This document shows positions 19,351 through 28,803 of a stretch of 64,000 bases of DNA, in pieces. Origin of the DNA: Candidatus Defluviibacillus avedoerensis (GTDB lineage: Bacteria > Pseudomonadota > Gammaproteobacteria > Burkholderiales > Burkholderiaceae_C). The notes beneath the pieces were generated by a model. That model saw nothing but the letters and a program-made list of their open reading frames with translations. It searched no databases and was not told where the DNA came from. Numbering within the stretch: the stretch's first letter is position 1; each line of letters begins with the position of its first letter. Location: NCBI GenBank assembly GCA_016703665.1, contig JADJBS010000005.1, positions 1 through 64,000 on the forward strand. Reading direction: 5' to 3'. Position numbers and translations under genes: made by a program.

Positions 19351-21906
19351 ATGACAGACGCAGTTTCCACATTCCCCACCTTCCTGAAGCAGGGCTGGCG
19401 CACCCTCTGGCGCGACGCCCGCGCGGGCGATTTGACGCTGCTGATCGTGGCGGTGACGCTGGCGGTGGCAGCCCTCACCGCCGTCGGTTTTTTTGCGGAC
19501 AGACTTAAAGGCGGCTTGCAGCGCGACGCGCGTCAGATGTTGGGCGGGGACGCGGTGCTGGCCAGCGATCAGCCCACGCCCGGGGTCTTTGTGGACAAGG
19601 CCCGCGCGCTGGGCCTGGAGACATCGGCCAGCCTGAGCTTTCCCACCATGGGCCGGGCGTCTGAGGCTCAGGGGGGTGCCGCCAAACTCGTCGCGCTCAA
19701 GGCGGTGGGCGCAGGCTACCCCTTGCGCGGCAATCTGCGGGTGGCCAGTGCTGTGGGTGTGGCAGACCAGGTGACGCGTGACATCCCTGCGGTGGGTGAG
19801 GCATGGGTCGATGCCCCCTTGCTGGACGCACTGGGCCTGCGAATGGGCGACAAGGTTTTGCTGGGCGATACCAGCCTCACACTCAGCCGCGTGGTGGTGA
19901 TTGAGCCCGACCGGGGTGCGGGCTTCATGAACTTTGCGCCGCGTGTGTTGATCAATCAGGCCGATGTCGCCGCCAGCGGCCTGGTGCAGCCCGCCAGCCG
20001 GGTGGGTTACCGCCTGGCAGTGGCCGGTCAAGAGGCAGCAGTGGCCAGCTATGTGCAATGGGCCGACGCCGAACTGAAAAAAACCGGTACCGATGGCTTG
20101 GCTGCCTACCGGGGTGTGCGTGTCGAATCGCTGGAAACTGGCCGCCCCGAGATGCGCCAGACGCTGGACCGGGCCGAGAAGTTTCTCAACCTGGTGGCGT
20201 TGCTGTCGGCACTTCTGAGCGCGGTCGCCGTGGCCCTGGCTGCGCGCAGCTTTGCGGCCAAGCACCTGGACGCCTGCGCCATGCTGCGGGTGTTGGGACT
20301 GAGCCAGCGCAACATTGCCCTGAGCTACGTCACCGAATTCGCCGCCGTGGGCATCGCTGCCAGCCTGGCCGGTGTGCTGATAGGCTACGCCGTGCACCAC
20401 GTGTTTGTGCTGCTGCTGGCGGGGTTGGTGGAGTCCAGCCTGCCGGCACCCGGCATGTGGCCGGTGGTGTTTGGTGTGGGGGTGGGCTTTACCTTGCTGT
20501 TTGCTTTTGGCCTGCCGCCTGTGCTGCAACTGGCGCAGGTGCCGCCTCTCAGGGTGATCCGGCGCGATGTGGGCGGGCTCAAGGCTGCGTCTGTCACCGT
20601 ACTGGCCGTGGGTGTCAGCGGCTTTGCAGGCCTGTTGTTGGCAGTCAGTGCTGATACCAGGCTGGGCATGATTGCGGTCGGTGGGTTTGCCGCTGCTGTG
20701 CTGCTGTTTGCGCTGCTCAGCTGGGCAGCCATCCGCTTGCTGCGCCGCTGGGTAGACGATGAACGCGCCCCGCGCTGGCTGGTGTTGGCCACGCGTCAGA
20801 TTGCGGCCCGACCCGCCTATACCGTGGTGCAGACCAGCGCCCTGGCCGTGGGCTTGCTGGCCCTGGTGCTGTTGGTGCTTTTGCGCACCGATCTGGTCAG
20901 CAGCTGGCAAAAGGCCACCCCGCCCGACGCGCCCAACCGCTTTGTGATCAACATCATGCCCGAGCAGGGTGACGCCTTCCAGCAGACGCTGAAAACCGCA
21001 GGTGTTGGCCGCTACGACTGGTACCCCATGATCCGGGGCCGCCTGGTGGCCATCAACGGCAAGGCGGTGAATCCTGAAGACTTCAGCGAAGACCGCGCCA
21101 AACGCCTGCTGGACCGCGAGTTCAACCTGTCGCACGCGGCGACGCTACCTGAGCACAACATCCTCGCTGGTGGTCGCTGGACACTAGAAGAAGCCGGTGC
21201 CATGAGCGTGGAAGAAGGCATCGCCAAAACACTGAACCTCAAACTGGGCGACAGTCTGCGCTTTGACATGGGCGGCGTGACCAGCGAGGCCCGCATCACC
21301 AGCCTGCGCAAGGTGGACTGGGGCTCCATGCGGGCCAACTTCTTTGTGATGTACCCCGTCAGCCAGATGCCCGATGTGCCCATCACCTTCATGGCCGCGT
21401 TGCGTGCGCCCGCGCAGGCGGGGTTTGATAACCAGTTGGTGCGCCAGTTTCCCAACGTGACCAACGTGGACATGAGCGCCACCATTAACCAGGTGCAGCG
21501 CGTATTGGGCCAGGTCATCCGTGCGGTGGAGTTTTTGTTTGCCTTTGCGCTGGCGGCGGGCTTGGTGGTGTTGGTGGCCGCCGTGTCATCCACCCGGGAG
21601 GAACGTGCCCGCGAATTTGCCATCATGCGTGCCCTGGGGGCCAGCAGCCAATTGCTGCGCCAAGTTCAGCGGGCCGAGCTGGCAGGCGTGGGCGCGCTGG
21701 CCGGTGTATTGGCCGCGCTCGCAGGCGTGGCGGTGGGCTGGGCACTGGCCCGCTACGTGTTTGAGTTTGCCTGGGCACCTACCCTGTGGGTGCCGCTGGG
21801 CACCGCCGTCACTGGTGCCTCGCTGGCCCTGCTGGCAGGTTGGTGGGGCCTGCGCGAGGTGTTGCGCCGCCCAGTGGTGGAGACGCTGCGCGCCGCAGTA
21901 GACTGA
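19351..21906 (+). CDS. FtsX-like ABC transporter permease (YbbP-like)
   Basis: An 851-residue inner-membrane permease with two FtsX/MacB-type modules. One TM helix lies near residues 25-45, followed by a large periplasmic domain. Clusters of TM helices follow at roughly 260-470 and 500-520, a second soluble domain at 520-715, and a final TM group to residue 845 containing SSTREERAREFAIMRALGAS. This layout matches E. coli YbbP, normally paired with the ATPase YbbA and lipase TesA. Neither partner is adjacent here, so the ATPase must be elsewhere. The gene is GC-rich and intact. Confidence 0.82.
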   Translation: MTDAVSTFPTFLKQGWRTLWRDARAGDLTLLIVAVTLAVAALTAVGFFADRLKGGLQRDARQMLGGDAVLASDQPTPGVFVDKARALGLETSASLSFPTMGRASEAQGGAAKLVALKAVGAGYPLRGNLRVASAVGVADQVTRDIPAVGEAWVDAPLLDALGLRMGDKVLLGDTSLTLSRVVVIEPDRGAGFMNFAPRVLINQADVAASGLVQPASRVGYRLAVAGQEAAVASYVQWADAELKKTGTDGLAAYRGVRVESLETGRPEMRQTLDRAEKFLNLVALLSALLSAVAVALAARSFAAKHLDACAMLRVLGLSQRNIALSYVTEFAAVGIAASLAGVLIGYAVHHVFVLLLAGLVESSLPAPGMWPVVFGVGVGFTLLFAFGLPPVLQLAQVPPLRVIRRDVGGLKAASVTVLAVGVSGFAGLLLAVSADTRLGMIAVGGFAAAVLLFALLSWAAIRLLRRWVDDERAPRWLVLATRQIAARPAYTVVQTSALAVGLLALVLLVLLRTDLVSSWQKATPPDAPNRFVINIMPEQGDAFQQTLKTAGVGRYDWYPMIRGRLVAINGKAVNPEDFSEDRAKRLLDREFNLSHAATLPEHNILAGGRWTLEEAGAMSVEEGIAKTLNLKLGDSLRFDMGGVTSEARITSLRKVDWGSMRANFFVMYPVSQMPDVPITFMAALRAPAQAGFDNQLVRQFPNVTNVDMSATINQVQRVLGQVIRAVEFLFAFALAAGLVVLVAAVSSTREERAREFAIMRALGASSQLLRQVQRAELAGVGALAGVLAALAGVAVGWALARYVFEFAWAPTLWVPLGTAVTGASLALLAGWWGLREVLRRPVVETLRAAVD

Positions 21907-21943
21907 TCGCATCAAAATAGATAGCAATAAAACCACACCCAAT

Positions 21944-22351
21944 ATGTCGGAAAAACAAATTACACCCGAAAAAATAACGCCATTCGACTGGATGGGTGGT
22001 GAGCCGCAGGTCAAAGCGCTGGTCGAGCGGTTTTACGATCTGATGGACCTGGAGCCTGGTTACGCCGAGCTGCGCGCTGTGCATGGATCAGACCTGGCCA
22101 GTGCCCGCGAAAAGCTATTCTGGTTCTTGTGCGGTTGGCTGGGCGGGCCGCAGCATTACACCGAGCGCTTTGGCCACCCGCGTTTGCGGGCGCGGCACAT
22201 GCCGTTCAAGATTGGCATCCTGGAGCGCGACCAGTGGCTGGCCTGTATGGACCAGGCCATGGGTGAGGTGGGGGTAGATCAAGCCTTGCGCGTGCGGCTG
22301 GACGAGTCGTTTTTCAAAACAGCGGACTGGATGCGCAACGTAGGTGCCTGA
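21944..22351 (+). CDS. Group II truncated haemoglobin
   Basis: A 135-residue 2-on-2 globin. The proximal histidine (F8) is H85 in RLRARHMPFKIG, the group II tryptophan G8 is W98 in RDQWLACMDQAM, and an aromatic pair FY at 30-31 (VERFYDLM) supplies the B10 position. FGHPRLRARH is a strong group II signature. Members bind O2, NO or reactive sulfur and are linked to oxidative or nitrosative stress. The gene stands alone behind the permease, 37 bases downstream. Confidence 0.92.
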   Translation: MSEKQITPEKITPFDWMGGEPQVKALVERFYDLMDLEPGYAELRAVHGSDLASAREKLFWFLCGWLGGPQHYTERFGHPRLRARHMPFKIGILERDQWLACMDQAMGEVGVDQALRVRLDESFFKTADWMRNVGA

Positions 22352-22388
22352 GCCTGGGGGCGGCCATCGCCGTTGCTGCTGGCTGGGT

Positions 22389-23024
22389 TCAATGCCGGGC
22401 CAGCAGCACCAGCAGCGCACCAGCGCCGCCTTCCATCGGACGAGCCTGCACGTAGGCCAGCACCTCATTCTTCTGCACCAGCCAGCTTTGCACCCGACCT
22501 TTGAGCACCGGTGTCTTGCCCGGTGAGCCCAATCCCTTGCCGTGAACCACGCGCACACAGCGCAAACCCTGCTTGTGGCAGTCGCGGATGAAGGCGCTCA
22601 AAGTTTCCCGGGCGTCGTCGCGGCGCAGGCCGTGCAGGTCGATTTGCTTTTGAATCGCCCATTCTCCCTTGCGCAGTTTGGCGGTCACGTCCGGACCAAT
22701 GCCGGGGCGGCGAAAGCTCAGGGAATCGTCCACCTCCAGCAGGGTGCTGGCGTCAAACTCGTCGCTGATGGCCTCTTGCAGAACGGCTTTGTCGTCCAGT
22801 GCCTGCTGCTTGGCAATGGGTTCTGCCGGGAGTTTGGGGCTGGGGACGCGCCCGGTCTCGGGTAGCCGCTGCACTTTGCCCACGGCGCGGCTGAACAGGT
22901 CTTTGGCCGCCGCCTGGCGTGCCGCGTCCAGCTTGGCCTGCGCTTCGCGCTCTTGGCGCAGGCGCTGCTGCTCAGCCAGGTGGGCCTGCATGTGCTTCAG
23001 ATCGGCCAGGGAGTTGGCTTTCAT
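22389..23024 (-). CDS. Smr-domain protein (putative endonuclease)
   Basis: A 211-residue protein whose C-terminal 90 residues form a small MutS-related (Smr) domain: QIDLHGLRRDDARETLSAFI and the catalytic-loop VRVVHGKGLGS. The N-terminal half is charged and helical (AEQQRLRQEREAQAKLDAAR), as in other proteobacterial stand-alone Smr proteins of the YdaL/SmrB type. SmrB of E. coli cleaves mRNA at collided ribosomes; other members nick DNA. It lies 10 bases downstream of radC and is probably cotranscribed with it. Confidence 0.88.
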   Translation of the reverse strand: MKANSLADLKHMQAHLAEQQRLRQEREAQAKLDAARQAAAKDLFSRAVGKVQRLPETGRVPSPKLPAEPIAKQQALDDKAVLQEAISDEFDASTLLEVDDSLSFRRPGIGPDVTAKLRKGEWAIQKQIDLHGLRRDDARETLSAFIRDCHKQGLRCVRVVHGKGLGSPGKTPVLKGRVQSWLVQKNEVLAYVQARPMEGGAGALLVLLARH

Positions 23025-23034
23025 GGCGTCACCC

Positions 23035-23730
23035 TCACATCAAGCCTTTTTCGGCCATCGACAGCGTCTGCCCCTGCGCCACGATGACATGGTCCAGCAC
23101 GCGAATGTCCAGCAGGGCCAGGGCGGACTTCAGGTTTTGGGTGAGGTATTCGTCTGCACGGGAGGGTTGCACACTGCCGCTGGGGTGGTTGTGGGCCAGT
23201 ACGACCGATGCGGCGCTGTGGTGAAGGGCGCGGATGACAACCTCGCGCGGGTAGACGCTGGTTTGGGTCAAGGTGCCACGAAACAGCTCTTCCAGGGCCA
23301 GCATGCGGTTTTGCGCGTCCAGGAAGATCACGGCGAAGACTTCGTAGGGGCGTTGTCCCAAATGCAGGCGCAGGTAGTCGCTGACTGCATGGGGGGTGTC
23401 AAACACCGTGCGCTCTTTGAGCTGCTCGGCCAGGGCGCGGCGGGCCAGTTCGAGTACGGCCACCAACTCGGCACGCTTGGCAGGGCCCAGGCCTTTGATG
23501 CGCTCCAGGTCTTTGGCGCTGGTGTGCAGCAAGCCGCTGATACCGCCAAAGCCGTTGGGGTTTTTGGCCGGGTCCGCCAGCAATTCGTCGGCCAGGTGCA
23601 GCACGCTTTTGCCTTGGATGCCGGTGCGCAGCAACAAGGCCAGCAGTTCGGCGTCACTTAAAGCGGCAGGGCCACGTGCCAACAGCTTTTCACGGGGGCG
23701 GGCATCGGCGGGCAGGTCTTTTAAGGGCAT
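23035..23730 (-). CDS. radC: RadC-family (JAB/MPN) protein
   Basis: 231 residues. N-terminal helix-hairpin-helix region (LPADARPREKLLARGPAALS to GLGPAKRAELVAVLELARR), then a JAB1/MPN metalloprotease-like domain with the metal motif HNHPSGSVQPSRAD and upstream RGTLTQTSVYPREV. The family was named for DNA repair, but its true role is unresolved. Intact and of standard length. It lies upstream of, and probably in an operon with, the Smr gene, and is divergent from fkpB. Confidence 0.93.
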   Translation of the reverse strand: MPLKDLPADARPREKLLARGPAALSDAELLALLLRTGIQGKSVLHLADELLADPAKNPNGFGGISGLLHTSAKDLERIKGLGPAKRAELVAVLELARRALAEQLKERTVFDTPHAVSDYLRLHLGQRPYEVFAVIFLDAQNRMLALEELFRGTLTQTSVYPREVVIRALHHSAASVVLAHNHPSGSVQPSRADEYLTQNLKSALALLDIRVLDHVIVAQGQTLSMAEKGLM

Positions 23731-23794
23731 GGGTGGGGATCTGGCAGGGGCTTCTTACAATTGAGACTGATTATCGAGTGTTGTACCTGTCTAT

Positions 23795-24259
23795 ATGTCT
23801 CAAACTTCCCCTGTCGTTGTGGCCGATTCCTTTTTGACCCTGCACTACCGTCTTGCCGGGCCTGCGGGGGACGTGATCAACACGTTCAATGACAAACCGG
23901 CCACCCTGTCGCTGGGCAGCGGGCAGTTGTCACCTGCGGTAGAGCAGCGGCTGCTGGGCTTGGCAGAGGGCACCCACGCCACGTTCGAGCTGGCGGCTGG
24001 CGAAGCCTTTGGCCCGCGCAACCCCGACATGCTGCAGTGGATTGCGCGCAAGGTGCTGACCGACATGGGTGACCCACTGGAGCAGTACAACGTGGGCGAT
24101 GTGGTGCAGTTCCCCACACCGGACGGGCAGGGCTCGTTTGCGGGCGTGCTGCAACAGGTGAAGGGTGAGGGCAAGGAGCAGTCGTTTCAGTTTGACTTCA
24201 GTCACCCGCTGGCAGGCCAGTCGGTGACGTTTGAGGTCAAGCTGCTGGGGGTGTTGTGA
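23795..24259 (+). CDS. FKBP-type peptidyl-prolyl cis-trans isomerase (SlpA/FkpB-like)
   Basis: A 154-residue cytosolic PPIase with an inserted chaperone flap, as in SlyD/SlpA. Visible are LTLHYRLAGPAGDVINTF, ATLSLGSGQLSPAVEQRLLG and EGTHATFELAAGEAFGPRNP, then the C-terminal strand FDFSHPLAGQSVTFEVKLLGV. No signal peptide. Its stop overlaps the GTG start of ispH by 4 bases. The FkpB-IspH pairing is conserved across many proteobacteria, which supports both calls. Confidence 0.92.
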   Translation: MSQTSPVVVADSFLTLHYRLAGPAGDVINTFNDKPATLSLGSGQLSPAVEQRLLGLAEGTHATFELAAGEAFGPRNPDMLQWIARKVLTDMGDPLEQYNVGDVVQFPTPDGQGSFAGVLQQVKGEGKEQSFQFDFSHPLAGQSVTFEVKLLGVL

Positions 24260-25190
24260 GCAAGGAGATCGTTCTAGCAGAACCGCGCGGCTTTTGCGCA
24301 GGGGTGGACCGTGCCATCGAAATCGTGGACCGCGCACTCGCCAAGTTTGGCGCACCCATCTACGTACGCCATGAGATTGTGCACAACACTTATGTGGTGA
24401 ACGACCTCAAATTGCGCGGCGCGATCTTCATCGAAGAGCTGGACGATGTACCCCCTGGCGCCACCCTGGTGTTCTCGGCCCACGGGGTCAGCAAAGCCAT
24501 ACAGAACGAGGCGGATGCTCGCGGGTTTCAGGTGTTTGACGCCACTTGTCCTCTGGTGACCAAAATACATGTAGAAATCACCAAGCTGCACAAAGAGAAT
24601 TTTGAATTCATCATGATTGGCCATAAAGAACACCCTGAGATGGAAAACACCATGGGCCAGCTGGACAGTGGTATTCATCTGGTGGAAGACGTGGCCGATG
24701 TGGCTGCTGTGCAGCCAGCTCAGACCGCCAAACTGGCCATGGTCACACAGACGACGCTGAGCGTGGACGATGCTGCCGAAATAGCCGCAGCGGTGAAAGC
24801 CCGCTTTCCACTGGTACGGGAGCCCAAGCAGCAGGACATTTGCTACGCCACGCAAAACCGGCAGGACGCCGTCAAACTGCTCAGTCCGCAAGTGGACCTG
24901 GTCATTGTGGTGGGCAGCCCCACCAGCTCCAACAGCAACCGCCTGCGCGAGGTTGCCCGCAAGCTGGGTACCGAAAGCTACATGGTGGACAGTGCCGACG
25001 AGCTTCGGCCCGAATGGTTTGAGGGTAAGGCGCGCGTCGGGTTGACGGCGGGCGCGTCAGCCCCCGACGTGTTGGTGCAGCAAGTGATCGACAGGCTCAA
25101 GGCCTTGGGCGCACTGGCCGTGCGAAAATGCCAGGCATGGAGGAGACGGTGAAGTTCCCCCTGCCCAAAGGCTTGCGCCTGGATACCTGA
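24256..25190 (+). CDS. ispH: 4-hydroxy-3-methylbut-2-enyl diphosphate reductase, one frameshift near the 3' end
   Basis: The last enzyme of the MEP isoprenoid pathway, a [4Fe-4S] protein. The three cluster cysteines sit in PRGFCAGVDRAI (C14), DATCPLVTKIH and DICYATQNRQ. HEIVHNTYVV, GHKEHPE and GSPTSSNSNRL are further family marks. The literal reading frame stops at 25152 after RKCQAWRRR. Adding one A to the AAAA at 25126-25129 instead reads VRKMPGMEETVKFPLPKGL and ends at TGA 25188-25190. This is the expected C-terminus, about 311 residues. Because ispH is normally essential, this is most likely a base-calling error. GTG start coupled to fkpB. Confidence 0.9.
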
Positions 25191-25724
25191 GTGAGCGATT
25201 GTGAATCGCCGCAGCTGACTGGCCTGGCTCCCTTGCTGGACGAGCGGTGCCGTGTGCTGGTGCTGGGCAGCTTCCCCGGCGCGGCGTCGCTGGCGGCGCA
25301 AGCGTATTACGGGCATCTGCAAAATCAGTTCTGGCGGATTTTGACGGATATATTGCCTTTTCCGGCAGGACTGGTGGTCACTTCTAGCTATCAAGAGCGT
25401 AGCAAGTTCTTGCTGGGCCAAGGTGTCGGCCTGTGGGATGTCTACGCCGCCTGCGAGCGCCAGGGCAGCCTGGACGCCAACATCCGCCATGCCCAGTTGA
25501 ATGACTTGGCCAGTCTCAAGCAGCGCTGCCCGCAACTGCAAGCCATAGTCCATAACGGGGGCGAGAGCTACAAGCATCGTCGCCACACCGAAGCGCTGGG
25601 CCTGCCGGTGCACAGGCTGCCCTCTACCAGCCCAGCCAATGCGTCTGTGCCCTATGAACGCAAACGAGAGGAATGGCGTGTGGTGTTGGGGATGTACCTG
25701 AAATTGAAACCGGATTTGCCATGA
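25191..25724 (+). CDS. DNA-deoxyinosine glycosylase (UDG superfamily)
   Basis: A 177-residue hypoxanthine-DNA glycosylase, excising deaminated adenine from DNA. The conserved N-terminal block VLVLGSFPGAASLAAQAYYG followed by NQFWRIL is diagnostic of the family. GVGLWDVYAACERQGSLD and the C-terminal active-site STSPANAS complete it. The GTG start directly follows the restored ispH stop, and its TGA overlaps the next ATG, so it is embedded in a coupled run of genes. Confidence 0.88.
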   Translation: MSDCESPQLTGLAPLLDERCRVLVLGSFPGAASLAAQAYYGHLQNQFWRILTDILPFPAGLVVTSSYQERSKFLLGQGVGLWDVYAACERQGSLDANIRHAQLNDLASLKQRCPQLQAIVHNGGESYKHRRHTEALGLPVHRLPSTSPANASVPYERKREEWRVVLGMYLKLKPDLP

Positions 25725-26506
25725 ACCCAAGCGATAAACAAATGCCTGACACCGAACTGCCCGAAGGCGATTTTCCAGAAGTCAATTACTCCGACTATCG
25801 AGGCGTGCGTAGCTTGCATCTGGGCACGCCCTGGATTCAGGGCAGCATGCGGGTGGCCGACCCGTTTGACCTGGAGCTGGAGTACGTTCAGCGCATGATG
25901 GCCTGGCTGGTGTTTGTGGAGCCCTCCAGTGTCAGCAAACGCCACGCGATGCAACTGGGCCTGGGGGCGGCATCCATCACCAAGTTCTGCCGCAAAAAGC
26001 TGCACATGACGGTGACTGCAGTGGAGGTCAACCCGCAGGTCATTGCGGTGTGTCGCAGCCTGTTCAAACTACCGCCCGATGACGAGCGTCAGCGCGTGGT
26101 CCTGGCCAATGCAGCCGAAGAAATCCGCAACCCCATGTGGCATGGCACGGTCGATGCGCTGGCGGTGGACCTGTACGACCACGAGGCCGCTGCCCCGGTG
26201 CTGGACAGCGCAGCGTTTTACGCCGATTGCCGGCAACTGTTGACCGGGGACGGTGCGATGACGGTCAACCTGTTTGGCCGGTCGTCCAGCTACGAGCAAA
26301 GTCTGGCCAAGATCAGTGAGGCGTTTGGTGAAGATGCTGTGTGGGCCTTCAAACCTACGCGTGAAGGCAACACCATCGTGTTGGCACTGCGCACGCCCAG
26401 CAACATCAACAAAACCCTGCTGGCGCAGCGGGCCGAGGTGGTCGAGCGTCGCTGGGGTCTGCCCGCTGCCAAGTGGATGCGCGCTTTCAAGCCAGTGGTG
26501 GCTTGA
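25721..26506 (+). CDS. Spermidine-synthase-like / class I methyltransferase-fold protein
   Basis: 261 residues with the Rossmann fold of the spermidine synthase family: SRKRHAMQLGLGAASITKF-type motif I (QLGLGAASITKFCRKKL), VTAVEVNPQVIAVCRSLF, and DALAVDLYDHEAAAPVLDS. The D/Y pattern of true aminopropyltransferases is only partly present and the N-terminal strand domain is short. Function as polyamine synthase is therefore not assured; many such proteins have unknown substrates. ATG 25721 overlaps the glycosylase stop. The 3' end runs 20 bases into the convergent DUF2062 gene. Confidence 0.75.
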   Translation: MNPSDKQMPDTELPEGDFPEVNYSDYRGVRSLHLGTPWIQGSMRVADPFDLELEYVQRMMAWLVFVEPSSVSKRHAMQLGLGAASITKFCRKKLHMTVTAVEVNPQVIAVCRSLFKLPPDDERQRVVLANAAEEIRNPMWHGTVDALAVDLYDHEAAAPVLDSAAFYADCRQLLTGDGAMTVNLFGRSSSYEQSLAKISEAFGEDAVWAFKPTREGNTIVLALRTPSNINKTLLAQRAEVVERRWGLPAAKWMRAFKPVVA

Positions 26507-27041
26507 TTCTTTTTTGCATGAGCCTGCGCCGCTGGAACACGGGCAAAAGGCAGAGCAGTTGCACCAGCAGATAAGCGATGGCTGCGAACATCAAACCCAT
26601 GGTGGGCAAGCCCAACAGCAAGGGCAAGCCAAGTGCAGAAAGTCCGTCTATCACTCCATTGGACCAGTTCAAGCCTGCAAATGAGGTGGCGGGGTCCGTG
26701 GCATCAGCAGGCAGGATCAGGCGTCCTATCTGAAACGCCAGCATGTACAAAGGGACGATGGTCAACGGATTGGTGTAAAACGTGGCCGCTGCAGCGGCAA
26801 TCAGGTTGGCGCGAAGCCAGACACAGAGCAGCAAAGACCCCGCAACTTGCAGCGGCCCGGGAATCAGGCCGCAAAACATGCCGATGGCAACGCCCATGGC
26901 GAGGGGCGTGCGGTGAAAACTGAGGACGTCTTTGTCATCCAGCCAGGGGCGCAAGCGGCCAAGCAAAGGCCCCTTCATGCTGGCCAGCACACGCGGCTCC
27001 AGGCCACGTAGCCAACGGCGGAAGTTGCGAAGCAGGGTCAT
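26487..27041 (-). CDS. DUF2062 membrane protein
   Basis: A 184-residue integral membrane protein with an N-terminal basic amphipathic segment (MTLLRNFRRWLRGLEPRVLA). It has FHRTPLAMGVAIGMFCGLIPGPLQ, the DUF2062 hallmark, and about three hydrophobic segments. The family has no proven biochemical role; some members are fused to glycosyltransferases. It overlaps the TerC gene upstream by 4 bases and ends the minus-strand run HPF-BI1-TerC-DUF2062. Confidence 0.85.
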   Translation of the reverse strand: MTLLRNFRRWLRGLEPRVLASMKGPLLGRLRPWLDDKDVLSFHRTPLAMGVAIGMFCGLIPGPLQVAGSLLLCVWLRANLIAAAAATFYTNPLTIVPLYMLAFQIGRLILPADATDPATSFAGLNWSNGVIDGLSALGLPLLLGLPTMGLMFAAIAYLLVQLLCLLPVFQRRRLMQKRIKPPLA

Positions 27042-28009
27042 GAGGAAGTTTTGTGTCCTGTTTTGATGTCTTTTGCGCTGAGCATGGACGCCACGATGGC
27101 GCCCGCAATCAGCCCTGCCGTTACCAGCAGAGCCGCGCCAATGGGAATCTTGTAAATATCACCTAGCAGCATCTTGGAGCCAATGAACACCAGCACCAGG
27201 GCCAAGCCATAAGCAAGAAGGTGGAAACGATCTGCCATGTCAGCCAGTAAAAAATAGAGCGCACGTAGGCCCAAAATGGCAAAAATGTTGGCCGTCAACA
27301 CGATGAAAGGGTCGCTTGTGATGGCAAAAATTGCTGGAATGCTGTCTACCGCAAAAATCACGTCAGTCGCCCCAATCATCACCAGCACGACAAACAAAGG
27401 GGTGTAATGTTTGACGCCCCCGATAACTGTGCTGAGCTTTTCGCCGTCCATTCTGTCGCTGATCTTGACATAACGGCGCAGCAGTTTCAGTACTGGGTTT
27501 TTCTCGACATCTGGTGCTTGGCCTGCTGCCAGCCACATCTTGCCGCCCGTTAAAACCAGGAAAGTGCCAAACACATAAAGTAACCAATGGAAAGTGGCCA
27601 ACAGCCAGGCGCCCACCAGAATCAGAATTGCGCGCAAAACAACCGCACCGATGATGCCAGTTATCAAGGCACGCTTCTGTAACTCTGCGGGTACAGCAAA
27701 GTAGCTGAAGATCATCAAGAACACAAAGATGTTGTCAACCGACAGGCTTTTTTCAACCAAATAGCCTGTAATGAACTGCATGGATGCTGTGTTGGCTACC
27801 TCCCTACCTTGCACACCGTCCAGGTACCACCACAAGGCAGCCACAAAGACGAAGGCCATGGAGAACCACATCACGCTCCAGGCCGCGGCTTCTTTCATCG
27901 TGACTTTGCGGGCGCCTTGCTTTTCCATCGCCAGCAGATCGATGGAAATGGCCACCACGACAAAGACGATAAAGCCTACCCACATCCACCAGGTGCCGAT
28001 GGTCTCCAT
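27038..28009 (-). CDS. TerC/Alx family membrane protein
   Basis: 323 residues, about eight TM helices. Landmarks include VEKSLSVDNIFVFLMIFSYF (the SxDNxFV motif), a matching DVIFAVDSIPAIFAITSDPF in the second half, and RALYFLLADMADRFHLL. Alx, the E. coli homologue of similar size, exports Mn2+ and is induced at alkaline pH; other TerC proteins metallate secreted enzymes. Only 28 bases separate it from the upstream Bax-inhibitor gene, leaving no room for the Mn riboswitch that often precedes alx. Confidence 0.9.
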   Translation of the reverse strand: METIGTWWMWVGFIVFVVVAISIDLLAMEKQGARKVTMKEAAAWSVMWFSMAFVFVAALWWYLDGVQGREVANTASMQFITGYLVEKSLSVDNIFVFLMIFSYFAVPAELQKRALITGIIGAVVLRAILILVGAWLLATFHWLLYVFGTFLVLTGGKMWLAAGQAPDVEKNPVLKLLRRYVKISDRMDGEKLSTVIGGVKHYTPLFVVLVMIGATDVIFAVDSIPAIFAITSDPFIVLTANIFAILGLRALYFLLADMADRFHLLAYGLALVLVFIGSKMLLGDIYKIPIGAALLVTAGLIAGAIVASMLSAKDIKTGHKTSS

Positions 28010-28037
28010 GTCCTATCCTCTCTCTGTTTCAGTGAGG

Positions 28038-28751
28038 TCAGTCGTTGCTGCCTATGCCAAACAGACTCAGCAGGCTGGTAAACAGATTGAACAGCGACAC
28101 AAAGAGACCAACGGTTGCCAATACGTAATTGGTTTCACCACCATTGACGATGCGGCTGGTTTCAAACAGGATCAAGCCTGCCGACAGCAGCGCGACCATG
28201 CCAGAAATGGCCAGGCCGAGGGCGGGCATCTGGAACACCATGGCTGCGATGCCGCCCAGAAGGGCAATGACCATGCCTGCAAACAGGAAGCCGCCCATGA
28301 AGCTGAAGTCGCGGCGGGTGGTCAGCACATAGGCTGATAGTGCCAGGAAGGTGACAGCGGTTGCCCCCAGTGCCATGCCAATGACTTCACCGCCGTTGGG
28401 CAAGCCGCTGTAGCGGGTCAGGATGGGGCCCAGTGTGTAACCCATGAAACCTGTCAAACCAAAGACAGCAGGCACAGCCCAGCCGCTGTTTTGCAGTTTG
28501 TGCACAGCAAAAAGCAGGCCAAAGTACCCCACCAGTGTGATAAGAATACCGGGAGCAGGTAGCTTCATCGTTGTCGATACGATGGCCACCGCGGCACTGA
28601 AAAGCAGTGTCATGGCCAGCAATGCATAGGTGTTGCGCAGCACACGGTTTGGTGTGCCGGATGCCGCTTGCGCATAGTTGCCTGCCGGTCGTGCTGTGTC
28701 GCCGGACCAGGAGAAGCGGTTAGTCTCAGGGTTGGAAGAGAGGGGGTTCAT
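28038..28751 (-). CDS. Bax inhibitor-1 / YccA family membrane protein
   Basis: 237 residues with seven hydrophobic segments. VLRNTYALLAMTLLFSAAVA and FGLTGFMGYTLGPILTRYSG are family-typical, and the C-terminus ends in a di-acidic region (FGIGSND). BI-1 homologues are pH-sensitive Ca2+ leak channels; YccA of E. coli modulates FtsH. It is first or second in the same-strand run leading to terC. Confidence 0.93.
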   Translation of the reverse strand: MNPLSSNPETNRFSWSGDTARPAGNYAQAASGTPNRVLRNTYALLAMTLLFSAAVAIVSTTMKLPAPGILITLVGYFGLLFAVHKLQNSGWAVPAVFGLTGFMGYTLGPILTRYSGLPNGGEVIGMALGATAVTFLALSAYVLTTRRDFSFMGGFLFAGMVIALLGGIAAMVFQMPALGLAISGMVALLSAGLILFETSRIVNGGETNYVLATVGLFVSLFNLFTSLLSLFGIGSND

Positions 28752-28803
28752 CTAAAGCTCCGTCATGTAAGGGAAATCAAAAAAGTACCGGATGGGTTGC
28801 CGT

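Noticed and set aside
19291..21135. 614-residue open frame antisense to the FtsX-like permease
   Set aside because: It is rich in His, Gln and Gly and has no domain pattern; it mirrors the high-GC codons of the real plus-strand gene.
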